64,000 bases of DNA from Cepaea nemoralis (GCA_014155875.1 JACEFZ010027760.1:188501-252500), one strand, 5' to 3'; numbered from the stretch's first letter, positions 24,330-35,949 are shown. A program made the numbers and translations. Notes: generated from the letters alone by a model not told the origin.

Positions 24330-25095
24330 ACTTTCCCTCTATTGTGCCACATCCGATTTGCTATCCTGTAATGTGTCACATCCGATTTGCTGTCCTGTAA
24401 TGTGTCATGTCCTATTTGCTGTCGTGTAATGTGTCACGTCCGATTTGCTATCCTGTAATGTGTCATGTCCGATTTGCTATCCTGTAATGTGTCACGTCCT
24501 GTTAATTGTTCTGTAATGTGTCACGTCCAATTTGCTGTCCTGTATTATGTCGCGTCCGGTGTGTTGACATGTAATGTGTCCCGTCACGTTAGCACACATG
24601 CAATGTATCACGCCACGTTAACTCACCTGCAATGTGTATTGCCACGTTAGCTCACCTGCAATGTACACTCCACGTTAGCTCACATGTAATGTACCACATC
24701 ACGTTAGCTCACCTGCAATGTGTCGCGTCACGTTAGCTCACCTGCTATATGTCACGTCATGTTAGCTCTCCTACAATGTGTCACGTCATGTTAGCTCTCC
24801 TGCAATGTGTCACGTCACGTTAGCTCTCCTGCAATGTGTCACGTACCGTTAGCTCACCTGCAATGTGTCACGTCATGTTAGCTCTCCTGCAATGTGTCCC
24901 GCCACGTTAGCTCTCCTGCAATGTGTCACGTCTCGTTAGCTCATATGCAATGTGTCACATCACGTTAGCTCACCTATAATGTGACACGTCATGTTAGCTC
25001 ACATGCGATGTGTCACGTCACGTTAGCTCTCCTGTATTGTGTCACGTGCGGTGTGCTGACCTGTAATGTTTCACGTCCGGGTTGTCGATCTGTTC
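24330..25095 (+). repeat. ~29-bp minisatellite
   Basis: Units containing CACGTTAGCTCACCTGCAAT and GTGTCACGT, about 26 copies. The left units (24,330-24,560) carry CCGATTTGCTATCCTGT in place of the GTTAGCTCACC half, indicating two diverged subfamilies. Confidence 0.92.
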
Positions 25096-25984
25096 ATCCA
25101 ACCACACATTGACATATATCTTGAAGAGGACAGACTGGCTTAGAGGTCACAATGTGCACTTCTATCCCGTGGTGACTTAATTTGTCTCATGATCGTATTT
25201 TAATAACATATGAAAAAGGATGCTACACCTAAATCTGGGGTATTGAATCGAACTATTAGCCGTCACCGACAAGGGTGGGAAACCACAATTTCTCACCCTT
25301 TAAAAATAAAGTCCGTCCCATCGTTCGTGTTTAACACTTTGAAATAAGAAAATATAGTTTGTTTAGTCGTTCGGTGGTTCTGTTATTTTGAGGAATTTTA
25401 GATTTTTAAACCCTGACGAATGCTTTCTATCGGCAACGCTCTTTCTAATACTTGCGATTTTGCAATTATAAAGCTTACTCTATGAACTTGTTGTATTCTT
25501 TGCTTTTTTTACCACTTTTGCTGTGATGTCGAGTACTCCATCTGGTATTTACGACAATCCTCTTCTAGGATTGTAATAATAGGCCCAAGTTCACAGGTCT
25601 GTTTACCTTTCATTGCTGACTTCAAAGCTTTTCCCATCGTACCTAATATCTCCACCATGTCAGGTAACCTTTAACATTCAGCGCTGTTGATGAGATTATC
25701 CTGAAGCGAATAATAGATCAATGATTGCGGTAATATCATCGGTTGGAAGAACTCTAAATAATTCCCAATTCTAGACAACCTCTTAGCAACGCCAAGTGTG
25801 CTGTCTTTGTTGAGATATTTGATTACACTAGGATTCAAACGTCTTGTCATAGAAGATTAAACAAAGCGTGACACTTCGACTAGAAGACGCATCAAGAGGT
25901 GCGGGTGACCTACACATCATAATGGATACGGCTACAAGGATCTCGAATTCGCATCCCTGCGTTCCAACACAGCTGCGGCCCATT
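25096..25984. other. no recognisable feature
   Basis: About 890 bp of unique-looking sequence. No open frame with recognisable similarity. Confidence 0.45.
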
Positions 25985-26515
25985 TGTGTGTGATGTGTGG
26001 GATGAGACTAGAATGTGTGTGATATGTGAGATGGGTTTGAAGAACATGCGATAACTATCGGGTTGATTTCGAGGCATTCCATCCTCAGCAGCCAGCGAAG
26101 AGTTCCAACACTAATAGTTCCAGTAGCAATCTGATTATATGTCCGTCTCGCCTTTCCTCTGAGCGTCGAGCGTCGGCCAGATCCCCTCGTCACACCTCAC
26201 TGTCGCATTCTTGCCAGACCATGCTGATCCATTTGCTCCTCCGAGGTGCACACTAACTATCGGATGAGTCAGTAGAATGTCTGTGATGTGTGGGATGAGA
26301 CTGATATATGTGTGTGATGTGTGGAATGAGACTAGAATGTGTGTGATGTGTGGGATGAGACTGTAGAATGTGTGTCGTGTGTGAGTTGAGTCTGTAGAAC
26401 ATGCGATAATTATCGGATGAGTCAGTAGATTGTCTGTGATGTGTGGGATGAGACTGTCATATGTGTGTAATGTGTGGAATGAGACTAGAATGTGTGTGAT
26501 GTGTGGGATAATGCG
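25985..26515 (+). repeat. GTGTGATGTGTGGGATGAGAC minisatellite with LINE insertion
   Basis: Degenerate tandem units of GTGATGTGTGGGATGAGACT and neighbours, interrupted by a minus-strand LINE fragment at 26,062-26,253. Confidence 0.85.
26062..26253 (-). mobile_element. RNase H LINE 3' fragment with 10-bp TSD
   Basis: The reverse complement of the region at 8,210-8,410 (ending TGCTGAGGATGGAATGCC). It is flanked by TAACTATCGG at 26052-26061 and 26254-26263. A small internal deletion removes GGGACGGGGCACTTGTGGG near its 3' end. Confidence 0.88.
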
Positions 26516-26595
26516 ACGATTTCCGCACGCCCCTTGGCAGAAAGAGACCGAGCTATATGGAGTAAAACCTGATGCAATTAAATCGATCCTTGCGT
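26515..26595 (+). mobile_element. SINE S2, 3' end only
   Basis: CCTTGGCAGAAAGAGACCGA, GCTATATGGAGTAAAACC and GATGCAATTAA match the S2 3' end. No head present. Confidence 0.6.
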
Positions 26596-26699
26596 ATTAA
26601 ATCCCATTTGTAAAGCAATACCACCAAAGATCAAGGGAGAGTATAATGAAAATTGAATTTGTCAAATATTCTCCCAAGAAAAGAAAGAATATATTTGAA

Positions 26700-26772
26700 C
26701 GAGGCTGATCCACGACTCTGGTGATCGAGTGAGATGGAAAAACATGACAGACCACGCTTACCGGCATGGGAC

Positions 26773-26838
<66 letters not shown>
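26700..26838 (+). mobile_element. L4 LINE C-terminus ending in a (GAT)n microsatellite
   Basis: GCTGATCCACGACTCTGGTG through ACCACGCTTACCGGCATGGG matches the L4 C-terminus at 10.6 and 63.2 kb, then passes directly into (ATG)n at 26,773-26,838. The microsatellite occupies the LINE tail position. Confidence 0.75.
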
Positions 26839-26840
<2 letters not shown>

Positions 26841-27258
26841 CGTAGCTGGCTCACATTTTACATTGCATGTCTTCCATTTACCTCGCTCAGCCCGAAAAAT
26901 TGTTGACTTTTTGATGTTGCTGTATAGCAACGCTGTTACATATAGGCGTCATTCGATTAACTTTGCCATTTTGGTGTTGTCTGCCTCTTCTCTGTTTGAC
27001 ACATACTATAAATATCTTGTTGTGGGAGTTGGATTTCTATTTCTGAAATGCTCGCGGGGCATCAGCTTCGACTGTCTAATATTTACTATTTCCAACTGTC
27101 GAGGGATTTTGAATATTGGGTAGCGCTATTAGTTGAGGATTTCTCTCGTCTGTCCGTCGGCTGCTTGCTCCCTGTTGCACCCTGGAGCGTAAGTTTAAAC
27201 AAGGACTCATAAGCTAGCTACACGCGCACACTATACACGCTTTCGGCGTTAGATAATT
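26839..27258. other. no recognisable feature
   Basis: Apparently unique DNA with no supported gene. Confidence 0.4.
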
Positions 27259-27484
27259 GCATACACTTACAGAACGGCGCAGTCAACCTCAGCATTTTTT
27301 TGGGTGGGGGGAGGGGCTATTTGTAATTTCTTGGCAAGTTTACGTTCACTAGTTTGCCATTTGCTTTCTGAACGACCGGCCCTCGTGAATAGCAGTGCAC
27401 GGCTGTTTGCTTCCAAATCGTCCGCAGCTGTGTTTCCAACGCGGTATGCGGATTGTTTTCATAACCCCTTCGCTACAGAGTAAA
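27259..27484 (-). mobile_element. SINE S3
   Basis: Plus-strand order GCAGTCAACCTCAGC, TTTACGTTCACTAGTTTGCC, TTTCTGAACGACCGGC, then CGCAGCTGTGTTTCC and CCCCTTCGCTACAGAG. This is the reverse complement of S3. Confidence 0.75.
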
Positions 27485-27980
27485 TAGGTATACAACCCCT
27501 TAACAAGCATTAAGGCGCTTTGGACCCCTAGGCTATAGTTTCATGTCTTTATGTGACAGTGGGCACTCGATGCGTGGCGAGGTCATCACGGCGGTCGCCT
27601 TCACTGCCTCAAACATCCGCGGGTACCTGCTTTAGGCTGGGTACACCTGAAAGCCCAGGTACATTTTAAACACCTGCCCCGATACGCTGTCGAACCTATG
27701 ACCAAACGGCTGGCAGGCGAGTGTCTGGAAAATATGTTACCAAGGCTCACTGTGCCACGTTAATCAATCAATCATTTGACGTCTTCACAGTGAAGGCTGA
27801 ATGCAATGGATCTCCAACACTATATTCACTTTGATTGTACAAGTACATTCTTTCAGACTTCTGTTCGTCCATGTCTCGATGTTATCTTCCCACTTGTATT
27901 GTTGTCTACCTCTTCCTCGCTTGCATTTTGCTTTAAGCCCAGTTTGGTTTTTATAAGAGTTTCATGTCTTTTAACGTTAC
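27485..27980. other. no supported gene; possible tRNA-like repeat at 27,560-27,760
   Basis: CACGCGTTAATCAATCAATC-like tail sequence near 27,760 recalls the RNase H LINE tail, but no coding match precedes it. Otherwise unique-looking. Confidence 0.3.
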
Positions 27981-27982
27981 TG

Positions 27983-28087
27983 AAAGGAATACTTTATAAG
28001 CAAACGTTTGCTTGTAATGTACGGACATTATACGCAACCGGCTGGTCACGTGATAAATAAACATTTGCTAATAATGTACGGACATTA
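27983..28087 (+). repeat. tandem triple-palindrome motif (Gmr1 target)
   Basis: Two tandem copies of a ~55-bp motif with successive palindromes: GCAAACGTTTGC, AATGTACGGACATT and GGTCACGTGA(CC). The second copy is cut by the Gmr1-type element and continues at 35,913-35,945. Reverse-oriented copies lie at 59.26 and 59.95-60.01 kb, each next to TTATAA. Probably the terminal repeat of an unidentified DNA transposon. Confidence 0.65.
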
Positions 28088-28622
28088 TGTCAGGATCTTA
28101 AACCTGGCTCGTTGGACCTAACATATGTGAGACAAGTACAAGTACAAAATGATTGGACTTGACACACAATGACACTAAGTTCAATGGATTTATTTACAAT
28201 TCACATGCAATACGATCTAGTTTGGCATGTGATGATCATTACTATACATATACAATACATCAGTACACTTACAGACAAAACCCACAGTCTATCTCACAAG
28301 ATATACAAGCACTCGACTTTCGGGCACAGAACTACACGAAGCCTTTCTCAACCCACACGTCCTGTCATGTCCGAGTTCCCAAGCCGTCTGCCGGTTTCCC
28401 CGCACAGCGCTTGCCCTGTGGATTGGCTTCACGAGGACTGCGTGCGTCTTGCTTTGTCCTTGCCTGACCGCTGACTATCACGTCAGCCAGCAACCTGCGG
28501 GCAGGTAACGGGTACTCGCCTGGCGGGCGTAACGATGTTACTGCATCCCGGTTGGAGACTATTCGCCTGGCGGGCGTAACGATGTTACTGCATCTCGGTT
28601 GGAGACATTAGAGATTCTGACA
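28088..28622 (-). repeat. 3' LTR of the Gmr1-type element
   Basis: A 535-bp LTR nearly identical to the 5' LTR. It lacks the 8-bp CTTCACAG-type insertion and has about five substitutions. A purine-rich GGGGGAGCG on the minus strand just inside (28,623-28,632) is a plausible polypurine tract. Confidence 0.93.
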
Positions 28623-29972
28623 CGCTCCCCCGGGGCTTATTCATGAAAGCTTTTATATTTCATGCATACTCTACATAGATAAAGGGTTAATCTTTTAACC
28701 ATGTCAGAATCGACCTTTCTGTTGTCATGTACATTGGCATAGAAATATATAAGAAATGCAAGTTGTATGTTAAGTCATGTGGTGTTCAATATTTACCACT
28801 TTCCAAGTTTCATCCTCTCGATGGATGATCACCTGAGTTGCAATATTGACCCAGTCAGATCGGTAGCACCAGCATCCAATGCAACTACCTCGCAACCTCT
28901 TTTAAAAAAAACGAAATAATATGCTTTTTGCAACAACAAAAAACATCAGGTAAGACTGTAATACGTCTTTTTATAAGCCGCATTCAACGCTCGAGCTCCG
29001 ACCTCATTTGGCCGGGAGCTCTTCCGTTGGTCTACAACGTCGGTAACCCTATACCATGCCCAGCTGATGACCTCTTGGAGTTTTGACAATCTGGCAACAC
29101 AATGGCTATTTTTATACAACACATATTCGAATACATTTCAATTTACTGCCCTTAGTGTAATACTGTAACAACAATTAAATGAAAGGGGACATAATTTCAA
29201 AAGATCTCAAATCTAATCTATTACAATTATTATTCTATTTCTCAGCGTCATAGCTTGATGCTTTTCCATACTAGCGAAAAAATGTCGATAGTGTGAATAA
29301 GTTACTCAAGATATGATTCTAAGATTACACTAGTCGAAAAATACTCATACACAATTCGTGTATTCGAAATTGGTGTTTCATAATTATTTTAGAAGTGTCA
29401 TAAATTTTTAAGGTTTTTGTTTATCGTCTGCTACTTTTGGTCTAAATTTACAAATTCTCCGGAAGTACACACGAACAGCTGATGTCGTTAAAAATTCTAT
29501 CACACACTTGTTCCGCTCTGGTGTAGCAATTCGGAATGTGAAATTGTTCTGATAGTTGATGTGTTCGTTGTTTCGCTGGAAAACTTCTGGATTGCGATTG
29601 ACTGCAGTGGTGTAAATGTCACAGTTCAGTTCACTCTTTCGTTCACGGATTAAAATATCACTGGATATGTTCCAATTCGCAGATACCACTGATAACTTGA
29701 ATAGTTCACTTGAGGTAAGTTATGAGCGCATGTGGCACTATTCTTGTTTCATAATATATATATATATATATATATATACAATTAATATTGTTCGCTTTCT
29801 AGCACACACTACGCAATTATTCAAGACGATTACTACACTAATAATAAAATAAGAAAAAATATTTGCAGTGGGAATGAACCCTATCACATCGTATATTAGA
29901 TGTACACAGCTTTCCTGAAAAAAAACTTCACTGATGGCTGTGTTGGTCTGAGTGTTTTCTAACACACTGCAC
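28623..29972 (-). other. noncoding 3' region of the Gmr1-type element
   Basis: About 1.35 kb between pol and the 3' LTR. Open frames of 93 codons (29,408-29,689) and 75 codons are present, but no signal peptide, glycoprotein pattern or zinc finger is recognisable. (TA)n lies at 29,754-29,778. Confidence 0.6.
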
Positions 29973-30473
29973 TCAGAAATTAGTGCTTACTGGGTCGTTC
30001 GGACAACGGGACAAAAGATCAGCAATCGTGTTGGTTCTGCCAGCGATATGTCGCACTTCAAAGCTGTAATCTTGCAGCAAAAGTGACCATCGCGCTATCA
30101 TCTGGTTTGTCGGCACTCCTGAAGTAATAAATTTTAATGGACTATTGTCGGACTCTACAATAAAATGCCGTCCCAGGAGGAATCTGGACAATTTAGTTAT
30201 ACCCACCACTAGAGCAAGGGCTTCTAATTGTGGTGTCGACCAAGCGCGTTCTCTTGGTTTCAATTTTCTAGAGACGTAGTATACAGGGTGTAGAATATTG
30301 TCATGTTCCTGTAACAGAACTGCCCCAATCGCCACGGAGCTCGCGTCTGTGCGTAATCTGAAAGGAATATGTAAATGTGGCAATTTGAGAATGGGATTCT
30401 TTAAACTATTCTCAGAAAAATACGATAACACTTTCTGGAATGCACATTTTAGGCATTCATTGTTTACAATCTT
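29973..30473 (-). pseudogene. RNase H domain of the Gmr1-type element
   Basis: In frame with the RT piece but after a TAA. RTDASSVAIGAVLLQ (first Asp), then PQLEALALV (Glu), ESDNSPLKF (second Asp) and IADLLSR (final Asp) match the Ty3/gypsy RNase H. The polyprotein ends at 29,973. Integrase is absent from its usual place downstream. Confidence 0.92.
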
Positions 30474-30978
30474 TTAAGGCTGGTTTTTCGTTAGTAGGTT
30501 AGTAAATTTTTCTGTCAGTTCAGCAAAATCTGGTATGAACTGCCTATAATAATTTAATAGTCCTAACACACTTCTGACTTGTTTCTTGGTAGTCGGAAGT
30601 GAGAGTTTCAGTATTTTAGACACGATGTTATCGTCTGTCGTTACAAAGCCATTAGATATTTTATACCCTAAAAAAGAGATTTCTTGATAGGCTATGTCAA
30701 CTTTTGTAGGCTTCACAGTCAGTCCGTGCTGTCTGATCCGTTCAAATGTCTGCTGTAATGTCTTTATGTGGTCTTGCATCGTCTTTGTGTGAACACAAAT
30801 GTCGTCCATGTAACAAATAATGTTTGTTATGTCAACAAGTAAGAGTCGTGTCATGCGTACGAATGTCGCTGGGGCATTGACTAGCCCAAATGGCAATTTG
30901 CACCATTCGTACAGTCCCCAAGGTGTGGCAAAGGCTGTTAGATGTCTGCTCTGCTCGTGTACCTTTATCTGCCATAAA
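30474..30978 (-). pseudogene. RT palm/thumb continuation of the Gmr1-type element
   Basis: Shifted frame after the one-base insertion. PFGLVNAPATFVRM (motif B region) is followed by YMDDICVH (motif C with both aspartates) and FLGYKIS. It ends at TAA (30,474-30,476), after which the same frame continues into RNase H. Confidence 0.92.
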
Positions 30979-33900
30979 ACCTTTAGTCATATCCAACTTC
31001 GTAAAGTACCTAGAGTCTGTCAGTTCTGTCAGTAGATCTTCGCAGTTGGTCATTGGTTCCAGATCTAAAAGTGTTATTTTATTTAATTTTCGATAATCTA
31101 CACAGAGTCTTATCGTGTTGTCCTTTTTGCGTACCATGACCATTGGAGACGAAAAATGTGATTGGGATTGTCTAATGATGTTGTTTTTCTCTAAGCTAAT
31201 GATCTCTTGATGTAAGTTTTCTTTGTAATGCAATTGAATGGTGTAAGGTCTGCATTTTATTGGTGTGTTTGAAGTGAGCGTGATGTGATGTGGAACTAAT
31301 TCTGCTTGTCCTGGGTTGTTGGAGAAGATGGTGTTGTACTGTTGTATGAGATGTTTGCAGCTGTCCGTTTCTGCTTGAGTTAAATTTGGGTTTATTTTGA
31401 TTTCTTTCAAGCAGTTTGTTGTGTCTAATGCAGGTGTTGGAATTTCGTCACTATCTTCGTCGTCTTCATGGTCTATTATAACTGTACAAGCTGTTGTATC
31501 GTCTTGTTCGTTGTCTATGTTGTGGTATGGTCTTAGCATATTGATGTGGAATATTTTATGTTTGTCTTTTATTTGAATCTCATAGTCTACCGTTGAAATC
31601 GGTCTTATTACTTTGAATGGTCCTTGCCAAGAGTCAGTCAATAAATGTCGGTCACTAGGTAAGATAAGAAGTACGTCCTGTCCAGGTGTCAACGTTATTG
31701 TCCTGTTACCTTTGTCTGCATATTGTCTATATGTAGCACCAGATAGTTTTAGTGCTTCTTTTGCAATAGTACAAGATTTGATGATTCTTTCACGCAATGA
31801 TGTTACATATACGTATGATATGGGTTTAAGTAAAGGTGTGGCTTCAGTTAACATTGAATGGTAGATACTCAATGGGCCACGTGGTTTGGCACCATAGATA
31901 AGTTCAAAAGGAGAGAATCCAGTACTAGAATGTGGGACCTCGCGATAAGCAAAAAGTATAGCAGGCAAATATACGTCCCAGTTTTTGGGATATTCTTGCG
32001 TGACTTTAGCAAGCATATGCTTCAAATCGCCGTTAAACTTTTCTATGATTCCCGTTGAGTGAGGATGGTATGGTGAATTAAAACATTGTTTCACCCCTAA
32101 CATTTTGGTGAAAGCTTGAGTAGATGATGCAATGAATTGGCTTCTCCGATCTGATAGGATAGTGTCTGGAAACCCTATTCGTGAGAATATATGGAAGAAA
32201 ACTTCCATGATATCATTGGCAGTTATGTTCCTTAAAGGAATCGCTTCAGGCCAGCGGCTACATAAATCGATGATGGTAACGATAAATCTATTCCCTCTGG
32301 ATGTTACTTGATTCAGAGGGCCCACCATGTCGACAGATATTTTCTCAAAAGGTCGACTGGCTAAGTCGGTAATTTGTAATTTGGCCTGTGGGTGTTTACC
32401 TTTTTTCACTAGTTTTTGGCAGATATCACAACTTCTACAATATTGCTTAATGTCATTGCAGAATCTTGGCCAATAAAACTGTGTTAGTAATCTTGATCTG
32501 GTCTTGGAGTATGCCATATGCCCTGCAAGAGGTATATCATGGGCAAGATGTAAGGCTTGCTTACGGTATTCAATTGGCAACACAGTTTGCTCTGTGGTGC
32601 TGTTACCTCTGGTAAAGTACCTGGTGAGGATGCAATTTTTCAGAGCAAAATGCCATCTTGCATTTTTAGTTACCTTTGGCTTTTGGCCGATCAGATTAAA
32701 ATATTTAGATAATGAAGGATCAGCCTTTTGGGCTGTTACAAAATTCTCCTTCATGGTTTTAGGAGGCAGTATCAATGGGCTAAGCATTTCTATAGCCTCA
32801 GTTTCATTAATTTCATCTTGTACTCTGGCAGTAGATCTGGTTACTGCGTTCACACATTCAATGATATCAGATGGTGATGAAACGTTTTGGTCAATGATTT
32901 CATGAGATGTTAGTGCTCCATTAGCTACCATACATTCATTTGATGATACCATACTTTCAATGATGACATGTGATGGTGATGATGTTATGTTATCATCAAT
33001 GCAAACAGATGTAATATCATGAGGCATATAATTCACCTCTGGTAAGTTCCCAATGATAATATCACACACAGGGTTAGTTAATGCAGCGTATTTTACTTTC
33101 CCAGTGAGGAATGGTGTCTGAATACATGCCCATGCTAATGGGTACTTTTCGATATTTCCAGAGAATGTTCTGCATGTTACGTGCCTGCCTGTATAGTCTG
33201 TAGGCATTATGAACTTTCTCTTTAACCCTATAAGAGAACTTTCGGTGTCACGAAGGACTGTAGCAGGCTTGCCATTCACATATCCCTGGTGGATGTTTAT
33301 TCTGCCATTGGAATCTATTACTAAATTAGCTTCCTCATTGGCAATTGGAATGGAGTGGCCGCATGTTAGAATGCCATCTTCATAAAAGGTATTACAAATA
33401 GTACATTTATGTGAATTAAACATGTCAAAAGCCTGTGCTGAGTTCACAGGGTGATTTTCTGAATGTTCTTCATCTGATGATGAACTGTCAAATAAGGAGG
33501 CATTTGCTTTCTTGGTCATTTGCCTTCCTTTACACGCATGACGCCAGTGGCCGTACGCTTTACAGAGGAAGCATTTTCGTGCATTTTTAAAGGTTTTACG
33601 TTCCTTATCCTGACTATTTATGAAGTTCTGTAAGTATGTAAGATATGCCGGATTCTTGTCACACATTTCACCTTGGTAGTGTGAAATGTTACAAAATCTA
33701 CAATGATTGTATTTCTCAGAAGTAGGCTTATATGTTCTTTGCCTATTGTAGGGTTCTGATCGAGGTTTTTCATAGTTAGCAGCTGCTACGAAGTTTGTAT
33801 CAGTAGCCTCACTAGCAAAACAATGTTTATTGGCTGAATAGTAAGCCGAACCACGTCTCTCAATCTGTTCTACACTGGTACATTCATTCTCTAGCAAAAA

Positions 33901-34671
33901 TTTTGAAAATGATGATGGAAGGGATGTGATGATTTTATCCCTGATGATGAGATCTTCTAACTTATGAAAGTCTTTATTTACTTTGGCAGCTGAAAGCCAT
34001 TGTGTAAATACGTCTCGGACTACGGAGACATAATCAGAGAACGTTTGAGTAGGTTTTGGACTCAATTTGCTGAACTGTTCTCTGTAACCTGCCTCATCTA
34101 GCATAAAATGTGCCATAATTTTTAACTTCAGATAGTGGTAATCTTTTCTGAGGTCTTTGGGGATAGACTCTATGACTTTCAGAGGTTCCCCTGACAAACT
34201 CCTCATATAAATAATGTTCCATTCAGAAACTGGGACATGATAGTGGTCCATTAAGGTTTCAAAATTCTGGGTGAACGCTGCAATGCAGTCACCTGAGGTA
34301 TAATTTCTCACAATACCTTGATACTTTTTGTACTGGTTTTCTTTTTCCAGTCTTTCAGACTTCTTAGCCTCTTTGTCTATGGCAGTATCGGTTTCAAGCT
34401 GTTTAATTTTGAGTTGTAATTCAAGCTCCTCTCGTTTACTTTGAGCTGAGATCTCTGCCTTCCTCAATTCGGTATTTAACTCTGCCTGTTTTAATGCTGT
34501 TTCTGCCTCTGCCTGCTTTAATGCTCTTTCAGCCGCTCTTTCCTCGCGTTCGCTAGCTTTTCCTTGTACTAGAAGGTGTTCAGAATATTTTGTTTCGCTC
34601 CACTTTGTTAAATCGTCACCAGTTAACTATAGCTTTAAACCCATCTCGATGAAGTCGTTTAACGAAGACAT
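30979..34671 (-). pseudogene. gag-protease-integrase-RT (N-terminal) polyprotein of the Gmr1-type element
   Basis: Starts at ATG 34,669-34,671; codon 15 is TAG (34,627-34,629). From 34,467 the frame runs open for over 1,160 codons. Counting from 34,467: an E/K/Q-rich coiled coil (1-50); a capsid of the SCAN-ancestor type (about 60-235; FSKLSPKPTQTFSDYVSVVR); a CCHC knuckle (C299, C302, H307, C312); a protease region in which the usual DTG reads DTE (407-409); an HHCC finger (about 640-685); and an integrase core with D713, D773 and E809, a standard DDX35E spacing. RT begins about 1,060 and is cut after LDMTKGF (motif A) by an extra A near 30,978. Replicative proteins of a virus-like particle; this copy cannot make them intact. 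Confidence 0.92.
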
Positions 34672-35369
34672 GATGGAATGTTTAAATGACAATGAGTTAT
34701 CAGACACACAATTTGTTACAAGGTGTTAGTAACGTGACAAATTTACAATCTTGTTGAACTTACAATTTATGCCCAAATTTGCATCCGAAAGTATATACAA
34801 AAAAATATACTCAAGTGTACTGGATGCGGTGGAGAACGGTTCACACCAGGGCTAGGAACTGTAGGGTCGCTACTTCAAGGACAACTGACCTCTACGGGCA
34901 ACGGTTTCAGATGGCACAGAAAACCTGCTTTCTTTTGGGAGGAAATAAGTTAGAATCTACCTTTATGTGAGGTGTATGCTTGTCACTAAGTTTTGATTAG
35001 GTTTGTATGGCGTTGAGTGTAATTGTAGGTCGTAATGTCGTCGGTCAACAATTTTTTTTTTTTTCAAATCACAAGTCACTTTCTTTCCCAAACCTTCTGC
35101 TTTCCACAACTAACTTCACAAATACAATCTAGATATATTTCAACAATCTACCACTGTGATGGTACCTCACTTACATCACGATGACATTCCGTAAGGACAT
35201 AGACATCATGTTTACAAGATGGCGACAAGGTCAAAATGGCGACAAGTTCAAAATGGCGACAAGTTACACAATCACCGATGTTTTACTCGTTTACAAGTTC
35301 AAACAATCTAAGAGGATTAGCTCTCCACGTTCAAACAATCTAAGAGGACGAGCCTTCCACGTTCACACA
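34672..35369 (-). other. 5' leader of the Gmr1-type element
   Basis: About 700 bp between the 5' LTR and gag. It contains three tandem ATGGCGACAAG(T/G) units on plus (35,218-35,266) and two copies of a TTCAAACAATCTAAGAGGA unit (35,300-35,360). I could not identify a confident tRNA primer-binding site next to the LTR. Confidence 0.6.
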
Positions 35370-35912
35370 TGTCAGGATCTTAAACCTGGCTCGTTGGACC
35401 TAACATATGTGAGACAAGTACAAGTACAAAATGATTGGACTTGACACACAATGACACTAAGTTCAATGGATTTATTTACAATTCACATGCAATACGATCT
35501 AGTTTGGCATGTGATGATCATTACTGTACATATACAATACATCAGTACACTTACAGACAAAACCCACAGCTTCACAGTCTATCTCACAAGATATACAAGC
35601 ACTCGACTTTCGGGCACAGAACTACACGAAGCCTTTCTCAACCCACACGTCCTGTCATGTCCGAGTTCCCAAGCCGTCTGCCGGTTTCCCCGCACAGCTT
35701 TGCCCTGTGGATTGGCTTCACGAGGACTGCGTGCGTCTTGCTTTGTCCTTGTCTGACCGCTGACTATCACGTCAGCCAGCAATCTGCGGGCAGGTAACGG
35801 GTACTCGCCTGGCGGGCGTAACGATGTTACTGCATCCCGGTTGGCAGACTATTCGCCTGGCGGGCGTAACGATGTTACTGCATCTCGGTTGGAGACATTA
35901 GAGATTCTGACA
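35370..35912 (-). repeat. 5' LTR of the Gmr1-type element
   Basis: A 543-bp LTR, minus orientation, 5'-TGTCAGAATC...GATCCTGACA-3'. It contains two tandem ~48-bp copies of CGCCTGGCGGGCGTAACGAT followed by GTTACTGCAT. The 5' leader of the element begins below 35,370. Confidence 0.93.
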
Positions 35913-35949
35913 ATTATGAGCAAACGGCTGGTCACATGACGTTTACTAC

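Larger units (their letters stand above)
28088..35912 (-). mobile_element. Gmr1-type Ty3/gypsy LTR retrotransposon (complete, disabled)
   Basis: A 7.8-kb element on the minus strand with two LTRs and domains in the order gag, protease, integrase, RT, RNase H. Integrase upstream of RT is the unusual order that defines the Gmr1 group of Ty3/gypsy elements. The flanking direct repeat is ATTA(T) (28084-28087 and 35913-35916). The LTRs differ by a few substitutions and one 8-bp indel, so it is young. Three defects are visible: an in-frame TAG near the start of gag, a one-base insertion in RT near 30,978, and a TAA between RT and RNase H. No env-like frame is recognisable in the 1.35 kb between pol and the 3' LTR. 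Confidence 0.93.

Noticed and set aside
23396..25095. Direct repeats reminiscent of a CRISPR array
   Set aside because: Units are contiguous head-to-tail without unique spacers, no cas genes occur, and the context is a eukaryotic genome.
29408..29689. Possible env-like gene between pol and 3' LTR of the Gmr1-type element
   Set aside because: Only 93 codons, no signal peptide, membrane segment or cysteine pattern.
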